Below, piece after piece: positions 44,161 to 53,606 of a stretch of DNA of 64,000 bases (the first letter of the stretch is position 1; the number at the start of each line of letters is the position of its first letter). The position numbers were made by a program, and so were the translations under genes. The DNA is from Danxiaibacter sp048498555 (lineage in GTDB: Bacteria > Bacteroidota > Bacteroidia > Chitinophagales > Chitinophagaceae). Under the pieces are notes generated by a model. It did not search any database. It was not told the DNA's origin and was given only the letters and a program-made list of their open reading frames with translations. The stretch covers positions 1 through 64,000 of the forward strand of contig JBEHXT010000026.1 of the NCBI GenBank assembly GCA_048498555.1, given 5' to 3'.

Positions 44161-46617
44161 ATGAGTACAGATGTTATGCCTATTGGCCCAGGCAACACAA
44201 CGGCCGAATTAAAAGAATCCATACTTGACCACTTTTGTTTTGACCTGGCAAAAACGCCAGAGCATGCAACATTGCACGATTGGTATATGGCCGTTGCCTA
44301 TTCCGTTCGCGAAAGAATGATGGAGCATTGGGTAAATTCTGCTGAACGGATACACGACAAACATCAAAAGATTGTGGGCTATTTGTCTGCAGAGTTCCTG
44401 ATGGGGCCGCATCTTGGCAATGCAATTATTAACCTGGGGATTGAGCAGCAGATTAATGAAGCAGCCGAACAGTTGGGTATTGACATGAATGAGATCTTGC
44501 AGCAGGAAGAAGAACCCGGTTTAGGTAATGGAGGGCTGGGCAGGCTGGCAGCTTGCTACCTGGACTCATTGACGACTTTAAAAGTTCCCGCAATCGGATA
44601 TGGCATCCGTTATGAGTTTGGCATTTTTGACCAGCAAATCCACGATGGGTGGCAAGTAGAAGTTACCGACAAATGGTTGCGCAACGGCAACCCCTGGGAG
44701 ATAGTAAAACCAGAGCTCAGCTATAGTGTTAAACTGGGAGGCAAAACAGAAGGCTACACAGATGAACAGGGCATTTATCGCGTAAAATGGATACCAGAAT
44801 ACGAAATACGAGGTGTTGCATATGACACCCCGGTTCCCGGCTATAAAAATGAAACCATTAACCTGTTGCGCTTGTGGAAATCAGAAGCAGCAGAATCGTT
44901 TGACTTCAATGCTTTTGATAAAGGCGATTATTATGGAGCGGTACATGAGAAAGTATTTTCAGAAACAATCTCAAAGGTTTTATATCCGAACGATGTATCT
45001 GAAGCCGGAAAAAAACTGAGATTGTCTCAACAATATTTTTTTGTGTCCTGTTCATTGCAAGATGCCTTGCATATATTGAAACTGCGCGGCCTTGGCATTG
45101 ACGACCTTCCTGATGCAATAACATTCCAATTGAATGATACACATCCGTCCATTGCAATTGCCGAACTGATGCGCCTGCTGGTTGACGAACAGTCGGTACC
45201 GTGGGATAAAGCATGGGAATGCACAAAGAAAACTTTTGCTTACACCAATCACACATTGTTACCAGAGGCACTGGAAAAATGGTCGCTTCCACTATTTGCG
45301 TACATCTTACCGAGACATTTGGAAATTATCTACGAAATCAACAGCCGCTTCTTAACTGACATCAGGGATAAATATCCCGGTGATGATGACCGCGTCCAGC
45401 GTATGTCAATTATAGATGAGCAAGGCAGCAAAGCCGTTCGCATGGCTCACCTCGCAAGCATTGGCAGCCATGCCATTAACGGCGTATCCGCGTTACATAC
45501 AGAATTGTTGAAGCAGGATGTGCTGCATGATTTTTACGAATTGCATCCTGATACTTTTTTTAATATTACCAACGGTGTTACGCCAAGGCGATGGATAAAA
45601 TTGTATAACCCGCGCCTTGCTTCGCTGATCACAGACCGCATTGGTGAAAAATGGATTACCAACTTAGAAACAGAACTAATCAAGCTTGAATCATCAGCAG
45701 ATGACCAGGCATTCCAGCAAGCATGGCGTGAGGTAAAAAAGCAGAATAAGTCAGACCTTGCCGCATTGGTACAACAGCGTGTTGGTGTAGCAATAAACCC
45801 GGATTCATTATTCGATATACAGGTTAAACGTATTCACGAATACAAACGGCAACACCTGAGCGCGCTGCATATTATCCACCTTTACAATCGCATCAAACAA
45901 AAACGGACAGAAGGCATAACGCCACGTACTTTTATTTTTGGAGGAAAAGCTGCCCCGGGATATTTTATGGCCAAACTGATCATTAAACTGATCAATGCTA
46001 TTGGCGAAACAGTTAATAACGATCCCGAAGTAAATCAATTTATACGCGTGGTTTTCTTTCCTGATTTTAATGTAAAGAACGGTGCACATATTTACAAAGC
46101 CGCAGATCTTTCTGAACAGATTTCCACCGCGGGCAAAGAAGCATCAGGCACGGGCAATATGAAATTTTCCATGAATGGCGCACTCACTATAGGAACCTAT
46201 GATGGCGCTAATATTGAAATAATGGAAGGTGTTGGCGCAGACAACTTTTTCCTCTTTGGACTAAATGCTGAAGAAGTAAAAACAACCAAACAAAATGGCT
46301 ATCATCCCTACGATGTATATAACAACAACATCGATCTGAAAGAAGTAATTGACTTAATACAGGCGGGTGTCTTTTCAAACGGAGATACCAATATTTTCAG
46401 GCCACTGATCAACTCTTTACTGGGTGATGACCCTTATCTCGTATTGCAGGACTACCAGGCCTATATTGATTGCCAGCAAAGGGCTTCAGATGCTTACACC
46501 AATCAGCAGGCATGGAATAAAATGTCCATCCTGAATGTTGCAAGAATGGGCAAATTTTCTTCCGACAGGTCAATAAGAGAATATTGCAAAAACATCTGGA
46601 ACGTTAGGCCCGCGTAA
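44161..46617 (+). CDS. glgP: Glycogen/alpha-glucan phosphorylase
   Basis: This gene encodes 818 residues, the usual length (about 800-830). It removes glucose-1-phosphate from the non-reducing ends of glycogen with pyridoxal phosphate. The PLP lysine is K668 in EASGTGNMKFSMNG. Other family hallmarks are GNGGLGRLAACYLDSL, GYGIRYEFGIFDQ, QLNDTHPSIAIAELMRLL, TNGVTPRRW and FDIQVKRIHEYKRQ. This is the MalP/GlgP type that resembles the muscle enzyme, not the short type common in other bacteria. It lies 18 bp before the debranching enzyme gene, so glycogen breakdown is one transcription unit. Confidence 0.97.
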   Translation: MSTDVMPIGPGNTTAELKESILDHFCFDLAKTPEHATLHDWYMAVAYSVRERMMEHWVNSAERIHDKHQKIVGYLSAEFLMGPHLGNAIINLGIEQQINEAAEQLGIDMNEILQQEEEPGLGNGGLGRLAACYLDSLTTLKVPAIGYGIRYEFGIFDQQIHDGWQVEVTDKWLRNGNPWEIVKPELSYSVKLGGKTEGYTDEQGIYRVKWIPEYEIRGVAYDTPVPGYKNETINLLRLWKSEAAESFDFNAFDKGDYYGAVHEKVFSETISKVLYPNDVSEAGKKLRLSQQYFFVSCSLQDALHILKLRGLGIDDLPDAITFQLNDTHPSIAIAELMRLLVDEQSVPWDKAWECTKKTFAYTNHTLLPEALEKWSLPLFAYILPRHLEIIYEINSRFLTDIRDKYPGDDDRVQRMSIIDEQGSKAVRMAHLASIGSHAINGVSALHTELLKQDVLHDFYELHPDTFFNITNGVTPRRWIKLYNPRLASLITDRIGEKWITNLETELIKLESSADDQAFQQAWREVKKQNKSDLAALVQQRVGVAINPDSLFDIQVKRIHEYKRQHLSALHIIHLYNRIKQKRTEGITPRTFIFGGKAAPGYFMAKLIIKLINAIGETVNNDPEVNQFIRVVFFPDFNVKNGAHIYKAADLSEQISTAGKEASGTGNMKFSMNGALTIGTYDGANIEIMEGVGADNFFLFGLNAEEVKTTKQNGYHPYDVYNNNIDLKEVIDLIQAGVFSNGDTNIFRPLINSLLGDDPYLVLQDYQAYIDCQQRASDAYTNQQAWNKMSILNVARMGKFSSDRSIREYCKNIWNVRPA

Positions 46618-46635
46618 AAACAACCTTTAGGTTTT

Positions 46636-48723
46636 ATGCAAAAGACCAACGCAAATATAACAGATACCGTTAGCCATGGAACCAGTTTTCCACTAGGCGC
46701 TACAGTACTAAATGGCGGTGTAAATTTTTCATTATTCTGTAAACATGGAACAGGCGTTCACCTGCTGTTATTTGATCACATAGAAGCTGTTGAACCAGCG
46801 AGGATCATCACACTCGATCCCCAGAAAAATCACACCGATAGTTACTGGCACATATTTATACCTGGCCTTACAAGCGGCCAGTTATATGCCTACCGGATAC
46901 AAGGCCCTTATGATCCTGAAAAAGGCAATCGTTATGATGATTCTTTAACATTGATAGACCCTTACTCGAATATTGTTGCCGTGCCTGAAGGTTATGAACG
47001 ATATGCCGCCATCACGCCCGACAAAAAAGGAGCTACGCCGGCTATGAAAAGCGCGGCTAGCGATCTATCGTTATACAACTGGGAAAATGATGAACCTATC
47101 AGAAAGCCATTTGCAGAAACGGTTATTTATGAAATGCATACTGCAGGCTTTACACGTAATCCCAACTCGATGGTTGATGAAACCAAAAGAGGTACTTACG
47201 CTGGCGTAATCGAGAAGATCCCATATCTCACCAGCCTGGGCATTACGGCGGTAGAACTTTTGCCTGTGTTCCAATTTGATGAACAAGACTGTCCCGCACA
47301 CCTTGTTAACTATTGGGGATACAGCCCCGTTTCTTTTTTTGCGCCACATCAGGGATATAGCTCGTCGAAAGATCCAATGGCGGTGCTGGATGAATTCCGC
47401 GACATGGTTAAGGCATTGCATAAAGCAGGCATTGAAGTAATACTGGACGTGGTATTTAATCATACTGCTGAAGCAGGCGATAATGGACCAGCATTCAGTT
47501 ATAAGGCCATCGACAACAAAACATATTACATTCTGCAAAAAGACAAACAATATTATGCAGACTATTCCGGCACTGGCAACACGTTAAATGCCAATCAGCC
47601 CATAGTGCGGCGCATGATTATTGACAGCCTGCACTTTTGGGTGACAGAAATGCATGTAGATGGCTTCCGATTTGACCTTGCTTCTATTTTATCGCGGGAC
47701 GAAAATGGCAACGCTATTGAAAATCCGCCGGTATTGTGGGACATAGATTCCGATCCCATACTTGCCGGCACTAAGCTGATTGCAGAAGCATGGGATGCAG
47801 CAGGCTTATACCAGGTTGGAAGCTTTGCAGGAGATAGATGGAAAGAGTGGAATGGAAGGTTTCGCGACGATGTTCGAAAATTTATGAGGGGAGATGACGA
47901 TGTGTTATCCAGGTTTGTAACAAGGCTGATCGGCAGCCCGGATATCTACAGCCATCGTGACCGCGAACCAGAGCAAAGCATCAACTTCGTTACATGCCAT
48001 GATGGCTTTACGCTTAATGACCTTGTCTCCTATAATAACAAACATAACGAGGGCAATAACGAAGAAAACAGGGATGGCAGCAACGATAATTGCAGCGCCA
48101 ACTACGGCGCAGAGGGTGGGACAAATGACGCCTCAATAGAAGCACTTCGCAACCGGCAGGTTAAAAACTTTTTTGCTTTAACCCTGTTCGCAATCGGCAC
48201 ACCAATGATATTGATGGGCGATGAGGTGCGCAGAACGCAGCAAGGCAATAACAATGCATATTGCCAAAATAATGAGCTAAGCTGGTTCGACTGGAGCTTA
48301 ACAGATAAGCATGCAGACGTTAGCAGATTTGTGCGGATGCTGATCAGCATCCGCCTACGGCGCGATATGTCAAAAGCAGAATATAGCATGTCGCTAAACG
48401 AATTGCTGAAAAAGGCACGCATCACCTGGCACGGCGTAAAACTTGGCCAACCGGACTGGTCGCCTGTTTCGCATTCTATCGCATTTACAGTGGAATCCCT
48501 TGGGGGAACAATGACTATGCACTATATGCTTAATGCTTACCATCAGCCTTTGGAATTTGAGATACCCACACCCGCAGAAAACGCTGAATGGAAACGATGG
48601 ATAGATACAGGGTTAGATTCGCCTAATGACATTAGTAACAGGCAGGATGCAGTTCATATTTCTACCAACAAATATGAACTTAAGCCTTACTCGATTGTTC
48701 TTCTTCTTGACATAAAAGATTAG
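46636..48723 (+). CDS. glgX: Glycogen debranching enzyme GlgX
   Basis: This gene encodes 695 residues. An N-terminal CBM48 domain (about 15-115, GATVLNGGVNFSLFCKHGTGVHLLLF) precedes the GH13 barrel. Catalytic residues are D347 (VDGFRFDLAS), E384 (LIAEAWDA) and D456 (VTCHDGFTL). The GlgX-type stretch SYNNKHNEGNNEENRDG is present. It cuts alpha-1,6 branches of limit dextrin left by the phosphorylase encoded 18 bp upstream. The start at 46636 is supported by the spacing to that gene. Confidence 0.95.
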   Translation: MQKTNANITDTVSHGTSFPLGATVLNGGVNFSLFCKHGTGVHLLLFDHIEAVEPARIITLDPQKNHTDSYWHIFIPGLTSGQLYAYRIQGPYDPEKGNRYDDSLTLIDPYSNIVAVPEGYERYAAITPDKKGATPAMKSAASDLSLYNWENDEPIRKPFAETVIYEMHTAGFTRNPNSMVDETKRGTYAGVIEKIPYLTSLGITAVELLPVFQFDEQDCPAHLVNYWGYSPVSFFAPHQGYSSSKDPMAVLDEFRDMVKALHKAGIEVILDVVFNHTAEAGDNGPAFSYKAIDNKTYYILQKDKQYYADYSGTGNTLNANQPIVRRMIIDSLHFWVTEMHVDGFRFDLASILSRDENGNAIENPPVLWDIDSDPILAGTKLIAEAWDAAGLYQVGSFAGDRWKEWNGRFRDDVRKFMRGDDDVLSRFVTRLIGSPDIYSHRDREPEQSINFVTCHDGFTLNDLVSYNNKHNEGNNEENRDGSNDNCSANYGAEGGTNDASIEALRNRQVKNFFALTLFAIGTPMILMGDEVRRTQQGNNNAYCQNNELSWFDWSLTDKHADVSRFVRMLISIRLRRDMSKAEYSMSLNELLKKARITWHGVKLGQPDWSPVSHSIAFTVESLGGTMTMHYMLNAYHQPLEFEIPTPAENAEWKRWIDTGLDSPNDISNRQDAVHISTNKYELKPYSIVLLLDIKD

Positions 48724-48760
48724 CCCGATGATTTTTCCAAATAAAAAATTGAGACAACCA

Positions 48761-49429
48761 ATGAAAAATTTCAGCTTTGTATTAATGTTTTTCATTGTTG
48801 GAATTTGCGCAACGCAATGTAGTAAACAAACTTTAAAGATCACCGGCTCGTGGATCAATAAAGACAGCCTGCCAAAACAATCATACGAGAGTGTTTTTAT
48901 TGCAGTACTAACCCAGAATACAGAAACAAGAACGGTACTGGAAAGTGATCTTGCAAACGGCGCGCGTGCGCATGGAATAAAGGCAGTAAAAAGCCTGGAT
49001 GTATTCGGGCCCGTTACCGCTAATACAGACACCGCGGTAATAGCATCGCTCATCCGAAAAGTAAAAGAATCTGGTTGCAGCTCAATCCTCACAGTTTCTC
49101 TCCTTGATGAAAAGAATAAAACTACATATACCAAGAGTTCGGAATATACTTATCAGCCATATCCGTATGGCGGTTATTATGGCTATTATGGCAACTTCGC
49201 CAGCTACTATAGTTTTGTTGCTGGTTCTACTTTTCAACCGGGCTATTACTCAACGGATAAGACCTATTATCTCGAAACCAATCTTTATGATGCAAACACA
49301 CTGCGAATCCTGTTTTCTATACAAACCAAAGCCATGAACCCACCCGCCATTCAAAAAGCAAGCCAGCAGTATACAGAAACATTACTTACTGAACTAAAGA
49401 GTAATGGTTTAATGAACAAGAAAACGTAG
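48761..49429 (+). CDS. Lipoprotein of unknown function (DUF4136-like by appearance)
   Basis: This gene encodes 222 residues. The leader MKNFSFVLMFFIVGICATQC ends at a likely lipidated Cys20, which supports the start at 48761 and not the in-frame ATG at 48728. The body has WINKDSLPKQSYESVFIAVLTQNTETR and VKESGCSSILTVSLLDEKNKTTY, then a Tyr/Gly-rich patch (about 133-155). A segment near the end, TNLYDANTLRILFSIQTKAM, recalls DUF4136 proteins such as that at 30240. It lies 37 bp after glgX and is probably in the same operon, but no link to glycogen is known. Confidence 0.7.
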   Translation: MKNFSFVLMFFIVGICATQCSKQTLKITGSWINKDSLPKQSYESVFIAVLTQNTETRTVLESDLANGARAHGIKAVKSLDVFGPVTANTDTAVIASLIRKVKESGCSSILTVSLLDEKNKTTYTKSSEYTYQPYPYGGYYGYYGNFASYYSFVAGSTFQPGYYSTDKTYYLETNLYDANTLRILFSIQTKAMNPPAIQKASQQYTETLLTELKSNGLMNKKT

Positions 49430-49444
49430 AGTCAATTTTGCAGC

Positions 49445-50008
49445 CTACCCCGCTTGTTCCGTAACAACATCTTTATGTAGTGAAAGCTTACCTGCAAATT
49501 CCAGCGCAAAGGCTTTTACCGCATCCCAGTTGGTATACTCATAATCCTGGGAGGTATCAGTACTTCTTCCCTCCTGCTTTGCAATCATCCTCATTACAAG
49601 CCGTTTAAGAAAGTCATACTGCGTATATTTCAACGCACCTGCAAAATGGCCTATCATCAATGGTGACCATCCTACCCTTACTAAAAAATCAGCAGCAATC
49701 TTCGCTGCTTCTTTGTTCTCTTCCTCTATATCCGATGCTACCGCAAGGCATACTGAGAAAAATGCAGATGGCATTTTATTTAACGCCCGTATATTCTTTT
49801 GAACATAATGCACAACTGCAGACTGATAATTATGCATATGAATGGATGCACCCACAAGTACAGCATCAAATTCTGATGGAGCTGGTGGCTCATCTGCAGC
49901 GTCCGCAATGGTAACATGATGGCCGCTTCCTTCTAAAATGGACTCAATAAAACGGGCAATTTTTCTTGTCTGCCCCTCTGTGGTTCCATAAACGATTAGC
50001 AGTTTCAT
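49445..50008 (-). CDS. Flavodoxin-domain protein, HemG-like protoporphyrinogen oxidase
   Basis: This gene encodes 187 residues. The flavodoxin FMN loop is IVYGTTEGQTRKIA at residues 4-17. Further HemG-type features are the FDAVLVGASIHMHNY region and GRSTDTSQDYEYTNWD near the C-terminus. HemG enzymes oxidise protoporphyrinogen IX with FMN and electron transfer to quinones. The family also includes general flavodoxin-like oxidoreductases in Bacteroidota, so the haem role is probable but not certain. It is convergent with the lipoprotein gene at 49429. A possible regulatory dyad (TGAC-N4-CTCA) lies at 50088-50099. Confidence 0.85.
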   Translation of the reverse strand: MKLLIVYGTTEGQTRKIARFIESILEGSGHHVTIADAADEPPAPSEFDAVLVGASIHMHNYQSAVVHYVQKNIRALNKMPSAFFSVCLAVASDIEEENKEAAKIAADFLVRVGWSPLMIGHFAGALKYTQYDFLKRLVMRMIAKQEGRSTDTSQDYEYTNWDAVKAFALEFAGKLSLHKDVVTEQAG

Positions 50009-50263
50009 ACGTCTAAGCTTTAAAGGTGCGAAAAGGGGGATAATACAGAAGAAATATAAATTTCAAAAAAAGGCTGTCCAATAACCATGACACCGCTCAT
50101 CTGCTGCGGTGATAATTGTCACAGCCTTAAGCCGATCACATCACACCTCGTTTCGGTACACTAATCCGGTTTCGTTCAACCTCCTCGTAACTATGGTTTT
50201 CACGCAATAAGACCCCTTGCTTTTAAAAAAATGGATATAAATGACCAATCTCAGTATTTCGAC

Positions 50264-50306
50264 TGACGATCGTCTTTGTGCATAGTACCTGCAGGAAATA
50301 TTTTTG
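50264..50306 (+). promoter_or_regulatory. CRP-type dyad and -7 box upstream of the coiled-coil protein gene
   Basis: TGACGATCGTCT at 50264-50275 fits TGAC-N4-GTC(A/T). The -7 element TATTTTTG lies at 50299-50306 and matches TAnnTTTG exactly. The dyad centre is 36.5 bp from the end of the -7 box, so it would be near -42 from the start of transcription, the class II activator position. The same geometry occurs at 53546-53590. The rest of 50009-50403 holds a hairpin (CACCGC and GCGGTG at 50091-50111) and no gene. Confidence 0.5.
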
Positions 50307-50403
50307 CTGCAACTGTTCTCTTTAGAAAAAGAATGGTATTCCGTTAGGCAATAAATAAACGCACCAACTGAAAAAACATTTTCTCATTAAAAAAAGGTGC
50401 AAT

Positions 50404-50832
50404 ATGAATAAGCTGGTAGGAATCGAAACAGATCAATATAAACACAATTGTATGTCGCAAGCCCAAGTTGAGCAAATACAATACGAGATCGACACGTGGA
50501 AACGGTTACTAACCTTTATGCTGGATGAAAATATCTGGCTCAAAAATCGGCTTATTGAAATATTAAAGAATGAACTAAATAAAATTAACCTTACGAGTAT
50601 TGAAGCTTACCACAACAGCTTCGTGCGGGAAGATGACATGATTAGCGTTTTGCGAAATGATATTTCGGAAATAAGTAAGCTTGTGCTGACTGGCCAGCTC
50701 TTTACAGACGGCAATTCACTTGTTGAAGCAAACAATAAACTGGAAACCATTCGCAGGCATGTATCCATTTTGGAAAAAGATTTTTCACAGCTTAAGTCAG
50801 ACTTCAACAAGTACCTGTTGCAACATGTATAA
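50404..50832 (+). CDS. Coiled-coil cytosolic protein of unknown function
   Basis: This gene encodes 142 residues, predicted almost fully helical with several heptad stretches (QVEQIQYEIDTWKRLLTFMLDENIWLKNRLIEIL, LVEANNKLETIRRHVSILEKDFSQLKSDFNKYL). There is no signal peptide or membrane segment. I recognise no family; similar small proteins occur next to stress-regulator genes in Bacteroidota. It converges with the REC-CRP regulator gene (13 bp apart) and has a CRP-like dyad in its promoter, so that regulator may control it. Confidence 0.65.
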   Translation: MNKLVGIETDQYKHNCMSQAQVEQIQYEIDTWKRLLTFMLDENIWLKNRLIEILKNELNKINLTSIEAYHNSFVREDDMISVLRNDISEISKLVLTGQLFTDGNSLVEANNKLETIRRHVSILEKDFSQLKSDFNKYLLQHV

Positions 50833-50844
50833 TAGCTGATGGCT

Positions 50845-51903
50845 TTAGCTGTAGATCTTCTGCAGCTTAGATTTGTTTAATACAATGATGCGCCCGTCAT
50901 TAATGTCAATAATCCGCTCATTTTTAAAATCAGTGAGTGTCCTTATCAACGACTCCGTAGCCGTTCCGGCAATAGTGGCGAGGTTTTCGCGGCTAATGTC
51001 AATTACAGGATCCTCTCCTTCTTTGGTAGGGTATTTTGCAAGAATCATCAACAAAGCATCTGCAACTTTTTTCCTCAATGAATTATATGCAAGCCTTAAA
51101 AGATGATTTTCTTTTTCAGATACATTTTTAGCTAGTAGCTGAATAAAGCGTTTTGCTATCTGTGGATTTTGCGTAATCAGCTCATCAAAATCTTCCCGCG
51201 GAATAATAGCAAGCTCTGTCTCCTCGAGGGCCATAGCCGTATCCTTGTAAGTGGTGCCTTCCAATAATGCAACATATCCCACAAAATCACCTTCACTAAA
51301 AAGATCCGTCACCAGCTCTTTGCCGTCATTATTTGTCTTGAAGCTTTTTACTTTTCCTTTAACAACGTAATACAAGCGGCTGGGATGATTGCCCTCCGTG
51401 TAAATAATCTGTTTCTTCTTATACCTGTTAATGTTCCTGTCTTCAGTAAGTGATGCGAGCGCATTCTTTCCTGATGATAGCTCCAGCAAATGCTGAACGC
51501 CCTGTAACCCCGGCGCAAGGTTTTGTTTTAGTTCATCCATTTTCTTCAGGCGGCCGCTCACTGCATTCAATAATTCGGTGCCGTCAAAAGGTTTCGTAAG
51601 ATAATCGTCTGCGCCTAAATCCATCGCTTTGCGGAAATCGCTCCTTTCAGTGCGTGCAGTAAGAAAAATAAAAGGCGTATTTTTTACGGCTTCATTTCTT
51701 TGAATAGCATGTATTACACCATAGCCGTCTAACTCGGGCATGGTAATATCGCAAATAATCAAGTCAGGTTTTGCCTCCAGTGCTTTTACCACGCCAACTT
51801 TTCCGTTTTCAGCCGTTATTACCTCGTAGTTTGACAATTCAAGTATTTCCGCCGTATTACTTCTTATATCATCATTATCTTCAATCACTAATATTTTTTT
51901 CAT
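50845..51903 (-). CDS. Response regulator fused to a CRP/FNR domain
   Basis: This gene encodes 352 residues. The receiver domain (1-120) has E8, D9, the phospho-acceptor D52 (LIICDITMPELDG) and the Lys in LTKPFDG. A cyclic-nucleotide-binding fold follows at about 150-260 (QIIYTEGNHPSRLYYVVKGKVKSFKTN, LFSEGDFVGYVALLEG). A CRP-type HTH is at about 280-345 (VIDISRENLATIAGTATESLIRTLTDFKNERII). A conventional cAMP pocket motif is not seen, so phosphorylation is the likely signal. It lies 4 bp after the PAS kinase gene and is its partner. Confidence 0.93.
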   Translation of the reverse strand: MKKILVIEDNDDIRSNTAEILELSNYEVITAENGKVGVVKALEAKPDLIICDITMPELDGYGVIHAIQRNEAVKNTPFIFLTARTERSDFRKAMDLGADDYLTKPFDGTELLNAVSGRLKKMDELKQNLAPGLQGVQHLLELSSGKNALASLTEDRNINRYKKKQIIYTEGNHPSRLYYVVKGKVKSFKTNNDGKELVTDLFSEGDFVGYVALLEGTTYKDTAMALEETELAIIPREDFDELITQNPQIAKRFIQLLAKNVSEKENHLLRLAYNSLRKKVADALLMILAKYPTKEGEDPVIDISRENLATIAGTATESLIRTLTDFKNERIIDINDGRIIVLNKSKLQKIYS

Positions 51904-51907
51904 GGTA

Positions 51908-53119
51908 TTAGACTTTATTAAAGGTTATAACAATCTCTGTGCCTTTGTCCACTTCACTTATGCAGGATATGGACCCATTCATTAATTCCGAATACCTGGC
52001 AACAATATGCAAGCCAAGGCCGGTACCCTGTATGTTGCTTACATTGCTGCCTCTGAAGAATCTTTCCATCAGGTGTTTCTGGTCTTCTGCCGGAATGCCG
52101 ATACCATGATCTTTTACTGACAGGCTTATTGATTCACCGGAGTTGCTGGTAGTAATTTCAATGGGCGCATCCGCCGGCGAAAACTTGCTTGCGTTAGAAA
52201 CAAGGTTCATGATGATATGCTTGACCAAAACTGAATCAAGTTGCGCAATATCGTCACCGCTATGGTTATAGACAATCTCCTGTCCGTTTTTAACCACATT
52301 TTTCAATTCATCTAAAGCGTCAGCAACAAAAACAGGCAGATTAAATTCAGTGATGCGCACGTAAATTTTACCCTCTTCAATTTTTCCAACACTTAAAAAA
52401 TCGTTGAGGATATCTGTAAGCATTTTAACGGATGAAATAATGCGGTTTAAATGCGCCTCGCGCCGTGGTTCATCTTCAATAATTTTTGCTTTATTCAACA
52501 GGTAGGCAGAAGATAAAATCGTACTCAGCGGTGTTCTGAATTCATGCGAAGCCATAGATACAAACCGCGATTTTAGCTCATTCAACTCCTTCTCCCTTTC
52601 AAGCAATTTCGACAATTCCTCTTTCGATAACTCAAGCTGCTGGATTGCATCAATAAGCTCTGCGGTTCTTTGCACAACGGCTATTTCAAGCCCATCATTC
52701 AATTTCTTGATCTGTTCCTCGGCGTGTTTTCTTACAGATATATCGTTAATGAATGCAATCACATACCTATGCTCGTTATGCATGTAGCTACTCAGGCTTA
52801 CTTCAACAGGAAATTCAGTACCGTCCTTCTTCACTCCAAAAAGATCCATACCTATCCCCATCGGCCGGTTATGCGGATGCCCAAGATAATCCTGGCGATG
52901 ATGTACATGTTTATGGTGAAAACGGGCAGGGATCAGTACTTCAATTTTTTTGTTGAACACATCTTCTTTCAGGCAGCCAAACATCCTTAAGGCAAAAGCG
53001 TTGATATCAGTTATTTCACCCCTGTCGTTCATTTCAACAATGCCTACGCTGGCATGTTCAAGCAATGCTTCAAAACGGGATACTTCATTATTAATATTTT
53101 TCTCACTATACATTGGCAT
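51908..53119 (-). CDS. Cytosolic PAS-domain sensor histidine kinase
   Basis: This gene encodes 403 residues and has no membrane segment. The PAS domain lies at about 12-130 (FEALLEHASVGIVEMNDRGEITDINAFALRMFG) with a PAC motif (YVIAFINDISVRKHAEEQIKKL). A coiled coil follows at about 140-180. The HisKA box is SMASHEFRTPLSTILSS with the acceptor His192. The ATPase domain has IIMNLVSNASKF and GTGLGLHIVARY. It resembles oxygen- or redox-sensing PAS kinases such as FixL by layout, but no haem ligand can be assigned. It is co-transcribed with the REC-CRP regulator, 4 bp away. Confidence 0.93.
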   Translation of the reverse strand: MPMYSEKNINNEVSRFEALLEHASVGIVEMNDRGEITDINAFALRMFGCLKEDVFNKKIEVLIPARFHHKHVHHRQDYLGHPHNRPMGIGMDLFGVKKDGTEFPVEVSLSSYMHNEHRYVIAFINDISVRKHAEEQIKKLNDGLEIAVVQRTAELIDAIQQLELSKEELSKLLEREKELNELKSRFVSMASHEFRTPLSTILSSAYLLNKAKIIEDEPRREAHLNRIISSVKMLTDILNDFLSVGKIEEGKIYVRITEFNLPVFVADALDELKNVVKNGQEIVYNHSGDDIAQLDSVLVKHIIMNLVSNASKFSPADAPIEITTSNSGESISLSVKDHGIGIPAEDQKHLMERFFRGSNVSNIQGTGLGLHIVARYSELMNGSISCISEVDKGTEIVITFNKV

Positions 53120-53545
53120 TCTTTTGTTAAACCAACAACTGCAGGTGACTAATTTAAAGACTTTTGCGACTCAAAACCTGCTACTGTTTAACTAAACGGA
53201 AGTAAATAAGACGCGAGGTTAAAGACTTCATAGTACCGCTGAGCACGTTTATAATAACTAGTTTAAAAATAATGGATCAATCTGTACGGCATTAAATCAG
53301 TTAACACAACTACAAAACGGATTACACATAAATGCAAGTAATTATCATTCAATGGAATTTCTCCAAATGTCTGCTTTTTATTTTTCCCGAAAGAATTTAA
53401 AATGTGTCAATTATGCAAAGCAGCCATGCAAACCAAGCTCTTATAAGCTAAAAATACAATATGACGAGATGAAGCGAAAAAAATTGGGCTACACAATTGC
53501 GTTAGAAAAGAAAAATGTCCGGGCTGTTCACAAACAGCCTTTTCA
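53120..53545. other. Divergent intergenic region, nothing recognised
   Basis: The promoter of the kinase operon must lie here on the minus strand. The sequence is AT-rich. A 65-codon frame at 53352-53549 has no family character. I see no repeat or strong hairpin. Confidence 0.4.
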
Positions 53546-53590
53546 ATGACATTCGTCATCAAATCACAGCTACAGGCACTTGTAACTTTA
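53546..53590 (+). promoter_or_regulatory. CRP-type dyad and -7 box upstream of the PNPOx-like gene
   Basis: ATGACATTCGTCAT at 53546-53559 is a perfect dyad (TGAC-N4-GTCA). A -7 element TAACTTTA follows at 53583-53590. The centre-to-element distance (37.5 bp) matches that at 50264-50306. No TTG -33 box is present, as expected at an activator-dependent promoter. The REC-CRP protein encoded nearby is a likely ligand. Confidence 0.55.
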
Positions 53591-53606
53591 AAGAAAATTT
53601 AGGGTT

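Noticed and set aside
53352..53549. 65-codon plus-strand frame before the PNPOx-like gene
   Set aside because: It overlaps the regulatory dyad and shows no family character.
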